A DNA stretch of 64,000 bases, from positions 1 to 64,000 of the forward strand of contig JAJIRX010001026.1 of the NCBI GenBank assembly GCA_023853785.1, read 5' to 3'. The stretch comes from Psilocybe azurescens (Eukaryota > Basidiomycota > Agaricomycetes > Agaricales > Agrocybaceae). Below, in pieces: positions 47,872 to 59,330 of this stretch. The stretch's first letter is position 1. Every line of letters begins with the position of its first letter. The translations under genes and the position numbers were made by a program. The notes below the pieces were generated by a model. The model saw only the letters and a list, made by a program, of their open reading frames with translations, was not told where the DNA came from and ran no database searches.

Positions 47872-48513
47872 AACACTGGACCACACAAGAACAATTAGCA
47901 TGGCTGTCTGACCACATGCCAGACTTCTTTGAGGCCTAAAAGAGTATGACAGAGTCAATCTTCCCTCAAGTTAAGCAAGAATGGTTCCAGAAATTTCCAC
48001 TGGACACCCTGTCCAAAGAGGATATAAAGGATGATGGTAGGGGAATAACCAAAAACAAGAAGACTGCCTTCTATGTCAAAGTAAGAGGACATATTCCTTC
48101 TATATCCATCTCAACTTACTTGTTTGTAGTGTTTACACTCATGGTTCTATAATACTTCCAGGGCAGAGTTGTCAGCAGATGACAGCCACAGCACATTGAA
48201 AGTCACACAAGGAAAACTCCTCACCATCTGGCAAGCGTATCTCACCCTATATTATGAGTCAAAGTTGAAGGAGATTATTGAAGATGAATACAACAAATAT
48301 TTCAAGTCCCTGAAGCCCAAGAAGTCTCCACTATCGCAATTGACTATTCAAACTCAGGTTGCCAAGGAAGAACTCAAGAAAGAAACTGACAAAGTCAAGC
48401 AAGAAGTTGAGGATTATCACCAGAAAAGAGCAGAGCAACAGGAGACCAGCATGGAGTCTATAGATGCAAACATCCTTCAAGGGTCAGTCAATTCACAGCA
48501 ACATGAAATTTGA
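47872..48513 (+). pseudogene. Repeat-associated conserved protein of unknown function, fragment
   Basis: The first block (47872-48080) encodes AWLSDHMPDFFEA, a TAA, then MTESIFPQVKQEWFQKFPLD and a GTAAG donor. After an intron ending CTTCCAG near 48160, the second block encodes KLLTIWQAYLTLYYESKLKE, then a Lys/Glu-rich helix likely to be a coiled coil (EELKKETDKVKQEVEDYH). This resembles multicopy proteins I associate with transposon-rich regions of mushroom genomes (their HVPDFLEAQKSQ...FW motif), whose function is unknown. The TAA replaces a consensus Gln codon. No DNA-binding or catalytic motif is visible. Confidence 0.5.
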
Positions 48514-49103
48514 TTATTGCATTCTATGCAGAGCCATTGACCATCTGCCTAAAATACTGAATACCTTTTGTTAGATCAATGACTGAGCAGACTGGGTGGT
48601 TGTTCACCATTCTAGCTGGTGGTCCAAATCCCCACCACAGTGGGAAGGTTACAATGTATAGGTTGGTTAAGTATTCCTGTCATAAGATATTAGCTGAGTC
48701 TTGCCATAGCATATATTCCAGATTGATGCCTGATACTAAAAAGAGTTTGATACTTTTGTTGACAAAAACAACTGGAAGAATATATTTGTATTGAAGTGGG
48801 ACAGTTTTTTGCACCAGGTTTTTCACAAGTCAATATCTGGCACTGAACCACTTATGTGAGACTCATGTATATTAGCTAAGAATATATGCTCACAGTTTAA
48901 CTAATCAGCTGAGAGTAAGCCTGCACCCACCGGTCCTGATGAACAAGATGATTGTACCAATGAAGGGGTCAACAAGCAGCCAAAAAGTTGCAGCATGAAG
49001 TTGATAAGGGACAAACATCAAAAAGAATGAGGAATTCTTGCACTTTTTTTGGAAGATATCCAGGAGGCGATGGGGGTGGAGAAACCAGAGAAACCAGAGA
49101 AAC
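48514..49103. other. Gene-free spacer
   Basis: No supported gene between the coiled-coil remnant and the presumed Gypsy 5' LTR. Confidence 0.35.
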
Positions 49104-49800
49104 TGTCAGGGTTTCCCCTATTTACTCTTATTTTCATCACTTGATTATCTTTTATCTTTTATCTTATCATTCATCATTCATCTTATCTTTTATCTTTCTT
49201 AATATTTTGATCATTCTAGAAGTTTCCACCATCACTCCTTTTATTACTCAACATTACTCAACATTTTCTTCTTTATTATTCATCATGGTTTTTCTTATTA
49301 CTCATCATGGAACCTTGCTTAGTCAGTCATCTCTAGAGTAGTATAAATACTCCATGTTTTGTAGGCAGATCCCCAGCTTCAATCTCTTAGGATTTTCACT
49401 ATCATTGGTGTGAACCTTCAGATCATTGATTCCTCATAAGTCTATCCTCTGCTCTCTCCTCATCCTCTGCTCATACTCTCTTGCTTGTCTTTGCTGGTGG
49501 CCTTGTCACACTGATTTTAGTGCTGCTCTGACAGAAGATTGAAGCTTCCTTTGACAACTCCACCACCATCCATCACCAACTATTTATCATCTATCATCTT
49601 ATATTCTTTCTCCACCTTTTCCCACTCTATCCACCTCCACCAATATCCTTTCACCTATCACCCACTACCCTATTCCATATTCCCCACTCTCTGATCATTT
49701 ATTCCACTCTCCAGTGTGTGCTGTGTTTGAACTTAGTAGATAGGGATACCAACTGTTGGGGCATTTCTTTCCTGAGAGGATTTGCTTTTAGTCCACCAGA
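49104..49800 (+). promoter_or_regulatory. Presumed 5' LTR / promoter of the Gypsy element
   Basis: Starts TGTCAGGGTTTCCCC, a typical LTR opening. It is pyrimidine-rich and contains a good TATA box (TATAAATAC, 49342-49350) followed by TC-rich leader sequence. The exact 3' boundary and primer-binding site could not be fixed because no second LTR is present for comparison. Confidence 0.45.
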
Positions 49801-49960
49801 AAATACCAGGTAGTCAGTCCTGTGATTCTGAGGTTAAAGCCTAGGCAAGAAGGGACAACTGGGTATCCAGTAGTTTAAATCTTTTTAGATATTTAGTTTA
49901 GTTTCAAGGGCACTTTTTGTAGATAGCTTTCTCCCACACACACCTGGATGAGCCTTTATT

Positions 49961-52509
49961 ATGGGTTCACCCAACACCACCCCACTGCCACTACCTACCT
50001 CTGCTCAGCCCTCTTATGAGGAGCTCCAGCAGCAGATTGCCACTCTGCAGCTACAGCTAGACACAAACGAGTCAGCACAAACAAGCCAACCATACAGCTG
50101 ATGAATATGTGGCTAGCTTCAGGGAATTGGAAGTGGACACAAAGTACAATGATGCTGCTTTGGTGGAATTTTTTCAAAAGGGACTCAATTTATCTCTGGT
50201 GGATAGGATTTATTGTCTACCACAGATGCCTGTCTCTTTGGAGGACTGGATTTCTTGGGCTACTAAGCTGGATAGACAATGGAGACAGAGAAGTTATTAA
50301 AAATCACTCTCTCCATTCTCTAGGCCAGTCAATCAATCACTAACACCCACATCTAAACCAGCACCCAAGCCCTTCCAAGCTAGCCCTTTAATTCCTCCTC
50401 CACTTCCACCCAAGGCACTTCAAGCAATCTGCAGGTTCAAGCAAGGCAACAAGATGTTGTCCCCATGGAGGTTGATTCAGGTTGGAGGTCTGTTAGGCCT
50501 CTAATATGCTTCAAATGCAGAAAGCCTGGTCATAAGGCTGCTAACTGCAGGTCCACTGTCAACATAAATTCAATGGACCATGAAGCCCTGAAAGCCTTCT
50601 ACAGGAGGAGATTTTGAAGGAAAAGGAAGAACAGCAAAAGAAGGAGGATAAGCCACAAAAGGATTTTTAGAGGCTCCATTGGTGAAAGACATGTCCCAAT
50701 GGAAGAATAAATTTTCTGTATTAGAAATTGAAAATGATAATCCCAACTCATTCAATTTTGATACTGAAAGTCAACTCATGTCTTCTGAAAATTCCTTAAA
50801 TCCTTTTTTCCTCTTCTATTCCTGATAAAATCTATATCTTGAATCACAGGCCTAAAACTTCTACCCATCTGTCAGTCATTTTGAAAACAGTGGATACAGG
50901 AAAAAGGCTTAGTGTGGATGCTTTGCTGGACTCTGGGGCTACAGGTCTTTTCTGGACACCAGATTTGTTAAATACCATAATCTCAATACAAGAAAACTTC
51001 CTAGAGCTATTCCAGTCTACAATGTTGATGGTACTCTCAACAAGAGTGGCTCTATTCATGAGGAAGTGGACTTGGTTATGGTATACAAAAACCACACAGA
51101 AAAGGCTACCTTTGCTGTTTGTGACTTGGGAGATAAAACTGCAATTATTGGACACACTTGGCTTTATCTACATAATCCTGATGTTGACTGGAAAACAGGG
51201 ATGTTCAATTCATTAGATGTCCTCCTGATTGTCACATGGAAGTCAAGAGAGCCAGGAGGAAAAAGCAAAAAATAGCTGCAATTCATAGAAAACAACTGCC
51301 TGAATTTCATGAAGAAGGAGATGATTTAATTGAAGACACTCCTGATTCTGAATTAGGGCCTGAGGATAGAATATTCATATCATATCTTCATCCTCAAAAG
51401 CAGTCTATTAATGCCACTTCCACTGTGTTCCAAAAATTAGCAGAAGAATCTCATCAGCAGGATGACTGTTGAAGAGTTGAAGAAATCTTCCACCAAGAAG
51501 ATTGATGGACAGGAATGGTCTGAAGAACAGGGTCTTATATTGTTCAGAGGCAAGGTGTATGTTCCCAAAGATAAAGACCTTAAAAGGAAAATTGTGGAAC
51601 TGCATCAAGACACCTATATTGCTGGGCATCCAGGACTATAGAGCTGGTATCTAGAAATTATTGGTGGCCAGGAATGTCTCATTATATTGCAGCATACACC
51701 AAAAGGTGTGATAGATGTAACAGAACCAAAACATTCCTGCAAAACCTGTTGGCCAGCTTATTCCTACCCAAATTCCTGCTGATGTCTGGCAACACATCTC
51801 TGTGGACTTTATTACTGGACTTCCAGAATGCCAAGACTATAATGCCCTCATGATCGTTGTAGACAGACTTAGCAAAATGATCCAATTATTGCCACCACCA
51901 ATCAAATCACATCTGAAGGCACTGCTAAGCTGTACAGAGATTATGTCTGGAAGCTCCATGGTATACCTATCAAGATCACTTGTGATAGGGGTCCACAGTT
52001 TGTCTCTAAATTTATGAGAGAGCTCAACTCAACTCTTGGTATTCAGACTGCATCATCCATAGCCTATCACTCTCAGACTGATGGTCAGACTGAAAGAGTT
52101 AACCAAGAAATTGAACAGTATCTTAGACTCTTCATAAATCATAGACAAGATGATTGGGTGGAATGGTTGTCATTAGCTGAATTCTCCTACAATAACAGAG
52201 TTCAGGCTTCTACTAGGCAGACTCCATTTATGCTGAACAATGGTAGACATCCAAGGATGGGCACAGCACCACTTAGGGATAGTAAATGGAAGCAGTGGAT
52301 ACATTTGTTAAAAACATGGAAGAAGCCAAAGGGAAGCAGTATCTGCACTCAAGAAAGCTGCTGACAATATGGCTAAATTCTATGATAGAAACAGAGGAAC
52401 AGCTGTTAAATACAAGGTTGGGGATTTAGTTTGGCTTGATGGAAAGGATCTCAAGACTGAGAGGCCTTCTAAAAAGCTAGACAATAGGAGATATGGGCCC
52501 TATAAAGTG
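49961..52509 (+). pseudogene. Gypsy/Ty3 gag-pol lacking reverse transcriptase and RNase H
   Basis: Gag: ATG 49961 (MGSPNTTPLPLPTSAQPSYE), an early break near 50100, then FRELEVDTKYNDAALVEFFQ and a CCHC knuckle at about 50512 (CFKCRKPGHKAANC). Protease: VDALLDSGATGLF near 50920. After HQQDDC at 51471 the text passes within a few codons to the integrase zinc region (EWSEEQGLILFRGKVYVPKD, 51519), so the roughly 500-residue reverse transcriptase/RNase H segment is absent. Integrase: DFITGLPE (51807), CDRGPQFVSKF (51991) and QTDGQTERVNQEIEQYLR (52075) supply the Asp, Asp and Glu. The C-terminal region (YKVGDLVWLDGKDLKTERPS) ends at RRYGPYKV, where element B begins. Several one-base shifts are present. 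No 3' LTR is found. Confidence 0.88.
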
Positions 52510-52844
52510 GAGGTCTTTACACAGCCCCCATTTTTTGGTCGGACTCCGGTCGGACTCCGTCGGACTTTCTATATTCAGAATGACAATTTTTCTGGTCTAG
52601 GACTGCTGAAATTTTCCGGTGAGATTCCGGTGAGATTCCGGTGAAAGTCCGACCGGACTACAAGTCCAACGGACTGTCCGGGCGGACTGTCCACTGGAAA
52701 TGACCGGACAGGACCAACGGAAGTCCAATGGAAGTCCATTGGAATCCCACTGGACATGACCATTGGAATTCCAGCGGACAAGTCCAACAGAATTCCAATG
52801 GAAGTCCAACGGATGTCCTTTTATTATAATTTATACTAGTATAG

Positions 52845-52926
52845 AAAAAAGACACTAGCGAGAATTGAACTCGGGCATCGGAGAATGCCGGACACAAGCA
52901 GGATAAACCAACTGAGCCACAAAGGC
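52845..52926 (-). promoter_or_regulatory. tRNA-like Pol III internal promoter with T-run (element B)
   Basis: On the minus strand: TGGCTCAGTTGG (52919-52908) is a perfect A box, GTTCAATTC (52870-52862) a perfect B box, and TTTTTT (52850-52845) a terminator. The flanks read GCCTTTG before the A box and CTCGCTAGTG after the B box. It matches 11392-11472 of element A over its whole length. Confidence 0.6.
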
Positions 52927-53099
52927 TTATGAAAAATAATAAAATTAGTTAAATACATAGCGATGCCGCCGAAATTCTCGGCACTGCTCGGCACGGGACA
53001 AGCAACAACGCCGCACGTGACATATTGATGCCACGTCGGTCCGTTGTTGATTCCGACCCCAACCCTTTTCCTTCCACTACTACCGCTTCGTCGGTCGGA

Positions 53100-54290
53100 G
53101 CCAGGCGAGAGCCAACCCGACGCGACAGAGGACGAGAACGACCACGGCGGCCACACCGACAAGGACGAGGACGACTGCGACAGCGACAACGTAGACGCTG
53201 GACGAGGACGCGGACGAGGACCGCGAGGGGCGAGGGGCGAGGACCGCGAGGGACCGCGAGGACGACGGCTAGGACGACGGCTAGGACCACGACCACGACG
53301 GTGAGGACCAAGACACCGGCGTGGACCAGGACGACGGCGAGGGACGGGCGGGCGAGAGCAAGGACGACGGCGAGGGCGAGTACGGCGAGAGCAAGGACGA
53401 CGGCGAGGGTGAGTACGGCGGGCGAAGACGAGTACGGCGGCGAGGGCGAAAGTACAGCGCGGGGACGAGAACGACGGCGGGGACGAGGACGACAGCGAGG
53501 GGCGCAGTACAGCGGCGAGGGCGAGTACAACAGCGGGACGAGGGACGACAGCGAGGGCGAGTACAGCGGCGAGGGCGAGTACAGCGGCGAGGGCGAGTAC
53601 GGGCGGCGAGGGCGAGTACAGCAGCGGGGACGAGGACGACAGCGAGGGCGAGGACGACAGCGAGGGCGAGGGACGACAGCGAGGGCGAGGACGACAGCGA
53701 GGGGCGAGGGACGACAGCGAGGGCGAGTACGGCGGCGAGGGCGCAGTACGGGGCGGGCGGGACGAGGACGATGGCGAGGGCGAGTACAGCGGCGAGTGCG
53801 AGTACAGCGGCGAGGGCGAGTACAGCGGCGGGGACGAGTACAGCGGCGGGGACGAGAACGACGGGCGGGGACGTAGGACGACAGCGAGGGCGAGTACAGC
53901 AGCGAGGGCGAGTACAGCAGCGAGGGCGAGTACAGCAGCGGGGACGAGGACGACAGCGAGGGCGAGTACAGCGGCGAGTACAGCGGGCGAGGGCGAAGTA
54001 CAGCAGCAGGGACAAGGACGACAGCAAGGGCGAGGACGACAGCGAGGGCGAGTACGGGCGGCGAGGACGAGTACAGCAGCGGGGACGTAGGACGACAGGA
54101 CGACCACAACACGCGACGACAGCAGCGACGCTGTACCACGACACGCATCGGACAACAGCGACACGTACCACGACACGTATGGACGACACCGACGACAATA
54201 CCGACGCGTACCACGGCAGGTACGGCCGACGACAACACCCGATGGCGACACCGACGCATACAACGACGTGGTACGGGCTGACCACGACGT
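53100..54290. repeat. Minisatellite in element B (AGCGAGGGCGAGTACAGCGG-like units)
   Basis: About 1.2 kb of GC-rich, C/T-poor array on this strand made from GACAGCGAGGGCGAG, GAGTACAGCGGCGAG and AACGACGGCGGGGACG words. Near 54100-54290 the unit changes to GTACCACGACACGTATGG, the complement of the GTACGTGTCGTGG unit found in element A. Long open frames on both strands are an effect of composition. Confidence 0.85.
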
Positions 54291-55081
54291 CGATAACGCA
54301 GACGACGACACCACCAATGTACCCTGCTTCCCTTTTTCCGTTCTTTCTTTCTGTTTTTCTTTTTTGTTTCTTTTTATTATGTTTTTATTTTATTTTTACC
54401 TGTATATAATCATGTAGTATATAGTTTTTAATATATTATATTACATTGTCACATAAATTTAAGCTAAGATTAAAGTATTCCAGTTGGAATCCAATTGGAT
54501 TCCATTCCATGTGAATTTAAAGTTGGACTTAGTGAAATTCACAAAGTCAGATAATAATGTAGTATATAGTTTACAATATATTATATTACATTGTTACATG
54601 AATTAAAGATAAGATTGAAGTATTATTCTAGTGACCTAGCTTCCTTAATATGGCTCCCAAAGCTTCCAAGAACACTGCTACTGTCCCTAACTCCCCTCCC
54701 AAGTCTGCAATTAAACCAGCGACAGTCCACTGGACATCCACTGGACATCCACTGGACATCCACTGGACATCCACTGGACTCCACTGGACAGAGCACTCTT
54801 GGATCTGGTCTAATTAAGTGCTGAGAGTCCAGTGGAAGTCCACTGGAAGTCCAACGGAAGTCCAATGGACTGGACAGTCCGCCAGTCCGCCCTGTTTTCT
54901 GTCTTGAAGTGACTTGACCGGACTTTGACTGAATTTGGCCGGACTCTGACTGGACTGGTACCGAATTTTGTCAAGTCCAATGGAATCCGTTGGACGTCCA
55001 ATGGACTGTCCATTGGAATTGGCTGGGTCCGGTGAAAGTCCATTGGAGTCCAACGGAATATGGGGGCACTGTAAAGTACAC

Positions 55082-55984
55082 CATTTATTCAGTGAGCACT
55101 GTCGTAGACATTAGTTAAATATCCAATATCAGAATCAATTTATGGTATAAATGTACAGTGCAGAACGCAGTGCCTTTCTGAGACTCTGCATATTAAACGG
55201 GAGTTGATTTGATGGGAAAATCTAGGGTCGGGTCAGAATCGCGCAGAAAACAATGACAAAAAGGCTTTGGAGAGCTGACGAGCAAGGCAGAATGAGTATC
55301 CTTAAGCGCGAATAGCACATGGTGACATGTTTAAGGGTCCAGGATCCAAGATGGAAGGGATGTTATTAGGAGTGTTAGATGCTCACGCATTCTTTCAGCG
55401 GCTGTTAATAAAGAAACTGTATGAGCTGAAAGAGGAAGTCGTACAAACGTTGATGAGCTGACAGGGAATAATGAGGCTTTCCATCTTCGTGTCTCTATCC
55501 GTGGCACTTTCAAATACACGGTGTCATTCCGACTCGTTCACACCAGCTCCAGAGTTCGCATTCACAATACGCATAGAACGAAGACTAAGTAATACACGCA
55601 GTGGCAGGCATCTCGGCGATCGAGCGCATTGACCGGCTACCCGTGGATGTTTGCAAGATTTTTTCATGCGCCAATTACACGGGCTCACGGAATAACACCA
55701 GTAACGATAATGGGACTGCATACACAGATCTGTTGCGGCTGAGTTTCAAATTCAAATTCAAATTCAATCGTTCATCTTGATTTCGTCCTTTATTTCCTAA
55801 CTTTAACCGGCTCAATAGTTCAGTGCATACTATCCTCAGTTCCTCTTTGACTCATTTTTCTTGCATTACACTCATTTTCGTCCACGTTCCCCCACCAACT
55901 TCAGTTTCTACTAAGGCAGGTGCAATACCAATACTCTAACAACCCCGCCGGGTCTTCGGGTATCCCATACCATATCTGAGCTCA
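55082..55984. other. Gene-free stretch
   Basis: No recognised gene. A short AAATTC tandem run lies near 55746-55768. Confidence 0.35.
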
Positions 55985-56530
55985 TCTTCGCACCGGAATC
56001 TCTCTGTTCGACATACAGCCCTCATGAATCAGTATGAAGAATACTATTTGACTCCGTTTCATCATTGCAAATCTATGCACCGGCATTCTCATCATCACGA
56101 ATAGAGCGTGAACTCAGACATTAGTGAAATGCATAGCGTGGACGTGCACCCGGGAGTAATCATTCACACTTACTCGGTAGATGGGATTTACGGGATTGCA
56201 GCAGTACCGGCATTATGATTCGATGGATATTGACTGTTCTAGGCCTTGGCTCATCAAGGCCTTCACACTGTTCCGCTTCGACTTCATTGGCAGTGACGCG
56301 ACGGTATGGAAGGAAAGTGGGATATCCCGATGATAATGACGAAACCTCACAATGTAAAACAGAGCTACTATTTATGATCAAAGATAGCTTTTACTGCTGT
56401 ATTGTCCAAGTCACAATAACTGTTCATATTTGAGAAGGTGAACGAACATCCTGAACAGTGACGTTAGCATGCAGTATCAAGTACATATGCCGAGTCCTGG
56501 GGCATCTCACCTTGAAGCATTCGAGGGTCC

Positions 56531-57011
56531 TCAGAAGAAATTACAAGTCAAAGACTTAATGTTGTTGTCGAAGGGAGGGGGAACTCTGAAACTGGTCCTT
56601 GCAGCGGGGTGTAGGTAGGCCTTCGGCGTCGGGATCGCTGAGTGGTTAAGTTTTTAGCTACCATAATATAAATACAATCGGAATCAAGTAATTGATAAAC
56701 TCACGTGAAAAATGTACATTCGAGGCCACCTTGGATATTGACGCTGCCAACATTGTCAACCCATTCAGGGGGTAGGTTGTAATTAACGCCATCTGACAAG
56801 GTTGGGGAGAACCCATCGCCTTCGAATTCGGGTGCATGGTAAAGAATAATGAAAGGATCATCCGCAGCCTCCTGTAGTCGAATGAACACGCGAAACTGAA
56901 GTAGCAGAGAAATTATCTTACTCGAGCAACAACAACCGATCCGAGTGCAGACATGACGCTGCATGTGGCGAGGGCCAACACAAGAGAGGCTATCTTGGCA
57001 GAGAAACGCAT
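56531..57011 (-). CDS. Small secreted beta/gamma-crystallin-like protein, paralogue with a shift in exon 3
   Basis: Paralogue of 36114-36599 on the other strand. Exon 1 starts at 57011 (SLVLALATCSVMSALG signal peptide), an intron with GTAAG...CAG, exon 2 with HAPEFEGDGFSPTLSDGVNY and PPEWVDNVGSVNIQGG, a second intron, then exon 3. Splice sites are at the same places as in the intact copy. In exon 3 the frame after DPDAEG runs to an early TAA near 56556. One base out of frame it gives PPPFDNNIKSLTCNFF and a stop at 56531, matching the intact paralogue. A one-base indel in exon 3 (real or an assembly error) is therefore likely. A TATAAAG box (57069-57075) is conserved. Confidence 0.65.
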
Positions 57012-57599
57012 ATTTGTGTTTGAAGATAACGTCTGAGGATTGGAGTGTAGTCCGAGGATATCACTTCACTTTATAGCTGTTGAAGACAAGGAAAGGAATA
57101 TTTTGGTCTTAGCTCCGGAGCCCTGTTCGCGATTTCTCAACGAAGGGTAAGTCAGCTAGAATGATGCAGTAATGAAATTTTGATTCTGAATGCTCAAAAT
57201 ATATTAGTGCTTGCTCACATACCTTCCATACCTTAGCTTCGTATATGAACATTAGCGTTGTTCGCGGAAATGAGGACGGGTAGGCTCAGGGTCCGATTAA
57301 ACGTCCGAAGTATGCCTAATAGTATTGTTCGAGAAAAGCAGAATTTGATTTTAGCCCTGTTCGGTAACAAGAGGTGAGCGAGCAGCCTTGTTCTTCCATA
57401 CCATCGAAGGCTTAAACGGCCCTAGTGGGGAGGTATTTACATGAATTGCTTACGTGCGGAATCGGAGCTAGACATCGTACATGTAGCTAGCGAGGGATGA
57501 AGCTACCGACAGCATTCATACCGGCTCATCCCCGGGAATGATTACCCAATGAGAAGGCTAAAGGATGACTGCCTTTCGCATTTCTACAGATTATACTTC

Positions 57600-58000
57600 C
57601 GCTATATATTGGACCATGACTCACAAAGTAGAAACCTGCAGAGAGGGAGGGACACTTGGAGTAAAATATCAAATTTCAAACAAATCGACAACCTGTAACA
57701 TGTAACCTGTTACGAGAATGGCTGACATCGTCAGCCATGGAGCCACTTGAATAAGCAGTAAGCCACTCAGATGACTGTAATTCATAAAAATAGATATGCG
57801 TGATTCATATTCGGTACCCTCGTCGTGGGGTTTTCTGAACAACAGCCACCTTGAAACGATGGCCCCGAAAGACACCAAAATGTGGTTTCAACCGCCACCT
57901 TAAATAATTTCATCCTGGAATGCTTCGTATACAATGATTAGGCGGCGATGAAGAATGAGTGCATCCGCATGAGCTCAATTTTCCCTAGCCTCCAGAATGG
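57600..58000 (-). pseudogene. Membrane-protein gene remnant in the duplicated block, arm 2
   Basis: Partner of the remnant at 35112-35700. It encodes a hydrophobic segment (SGLLLIQVAPWLTMSAILV, about 57775-57715) that is intact here where arm 1 has a TGA. Family unknown. Confidence 0.35.
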
Positions 58001-58010
58001 CACTTTGGCG

Positions 58011-59330
58011 TCACGAATCACGAGGCACACACAGATGCAGAGACAACACGAGAATAGGCAGCTATAAGGCCACATTAAATATAATTTGATGTAGTATAGA
58101 CAACAGAAAAGACGGTGGCGTTAAGTACGTGTGAGAGGTTTATGCGAAAAAAAAATAACAGCAGGAACAAGTGATACCAGTACACGGAGACGACATAAAG
58201 CACGACGGGCTGTGTAGGGGCATGATAAAATTGGATAGACCTGCAGACTACTGACGAGAGGGAAAACGAAGGAGACGGGTACATAATAGTAAATGCGAAC
58301 GACGAGAGCACAATGGTTCGAAGAAAGGCAAAGCGAGGGACAAAACAAAAGGGTGTATATCGATCCTTCGAGAATGGAGACCCTTTCCGGTGCACACTGT
58401 TAATAGTAGGCCCAGCGCAGGCATTCGCAGAGGACGAACACGAAGTAACACCGACATTAACAAGCATCTCAGTCAGACTTTTATATGGAGGACGGGGTCT
58501 CCTAAATGGGCGAATAATCTGCTAGCAACACAGGCGTATCCATACGCGAGAGAGATGTAGGCGTGAAGGCGATGATTGTTCAGATTCACGAACTGCACAA
58601 TGTTCAATTCGAGTGCATGGTCCGGAATGAGAATGACAGTTTGCTACCGTTCGTGGCATTGGGACTTGGTGGACTTTCCAGAAGCCAGAATGCGAGGTAA
58701 AGATCTGTCATTAAAATATCGAACAGCGCATTGATCCGAACAAAGAATACGGAGATTAAGCAGCAGCACGACGAATCAATGTGAGAGCACAGCAGAATGC
58801 TTGGCTTACCAACGTGCGCTCGCCTTACAAGAACCATAACCAACATAATAGAACAATCATGTCGGACGACTGAGTCCGCTCCGAAGAATCGATTGCCATC
58901 ACCATCAAAATCCGTCCGATCAGGGTAGGGAGGGGTATCGTTTGCTGCCCCGGGTCGAGCAGAGCGTTCATCAGTGTTTCTACTTTGAGGGTTGGCAAAC
59001 GAGCTCCCATGGAACGGAAATGTGGTCAAGAGAGCAGGATACGAGGCCTACGTTACCAGCAACTGTGTTGTGGTGGACCCGAAGATGTCGAGTTTAGGGC
59101 AGGCTCTTGAGCATATCAACCATTTCACGTGAAGTTCGCCCCGGTCCGAGCCTGCACGAGTAGCCACGAACTGATGTCATTCTTGTCATTCCATTTCAAA
59201 CCCCTCACTTGATTGCTCTTTCCTTCCGAAACGTTCTTCGCCCTCTCGAGTCGAACCTGATGCTCAGTACACTCTAGCCAGCCCGGAAAGAAGATCCTCC
59301 CTTGAGGGAACAGGGGTCTACCTAATCCGG
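58011..59330. other. Stretch without a recognised gene
   Basis: Frames on the minus strand (about 58075-59029) are hydrophobic in parts but have no recognisable family, and they overlap in several frames. I do not call a gene. Confidence 0.35.

Larger units (their letters stand above)
52510..55081 (-). mobile_element. Element B: second full-length member of the A family
   Basis: Inverted relative to A. Left end GAGGTCTTTACACAGCCCCC; right end, reverse-complemented, GTGTACTTTACAGTGCCCCC. Subterminal fields of TGGAAGTCCA-type palindromes lie at about 52540-52815 and 54715-55060. The conserved AT block occurs twice (54404-54460 and 54555-54605) around the shared AATCCAATTGGATTCCATT segment. A minisatellite spans about 53100-54290. 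A segment near 52970-53050 (containing GACATATTGATGCCACGTCG) and the tRNA-like promoter match A closely. It abuts the Gypsy coding sequence on the left, but unlike A I see no 8-bp duplication and no Gypsy sequence to its right, so one end has been rearranged. Confidence 0.75.
55985..58010 (-). repeat. Inverted segmental duplication, arm 2 (uninterrupted)
   Basis: Reverse-complement partner of 35170-37079 plus 41770-41860. Near 56080 down to 56020, minus strand, it reads GTGCATAGATTTGCAATGAT followed by GAAACGGAGTCAAA, which is the copia insertion site without copia. Confidence 0.8.

Noticed and set aside
52836..54409. Very long open frames (up to 493 residues) on both strands at 53-54.4 kb
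   Set aside because: They run through the minisatellite of element B in five overlapping frames; the low-complexity Arg/Pro/Ser or Arg/Gly/Asp products follow from the repeat unit lacking stops.
52501..55078. TATAAAGT / TGTAAAGT (7 of 8) as a target duplication of element B
   Set aside because: Using it would cut off the terminal motif shared with element A; the similarity partly reflects the CTTTAC end itself, so I leave B without a defined duplication.
58075..59029. Hydrophobic minus-strand frames
   Set aside because: Several overlapping frames, no family resemblance and no splice pattern; not enough to call a gene.
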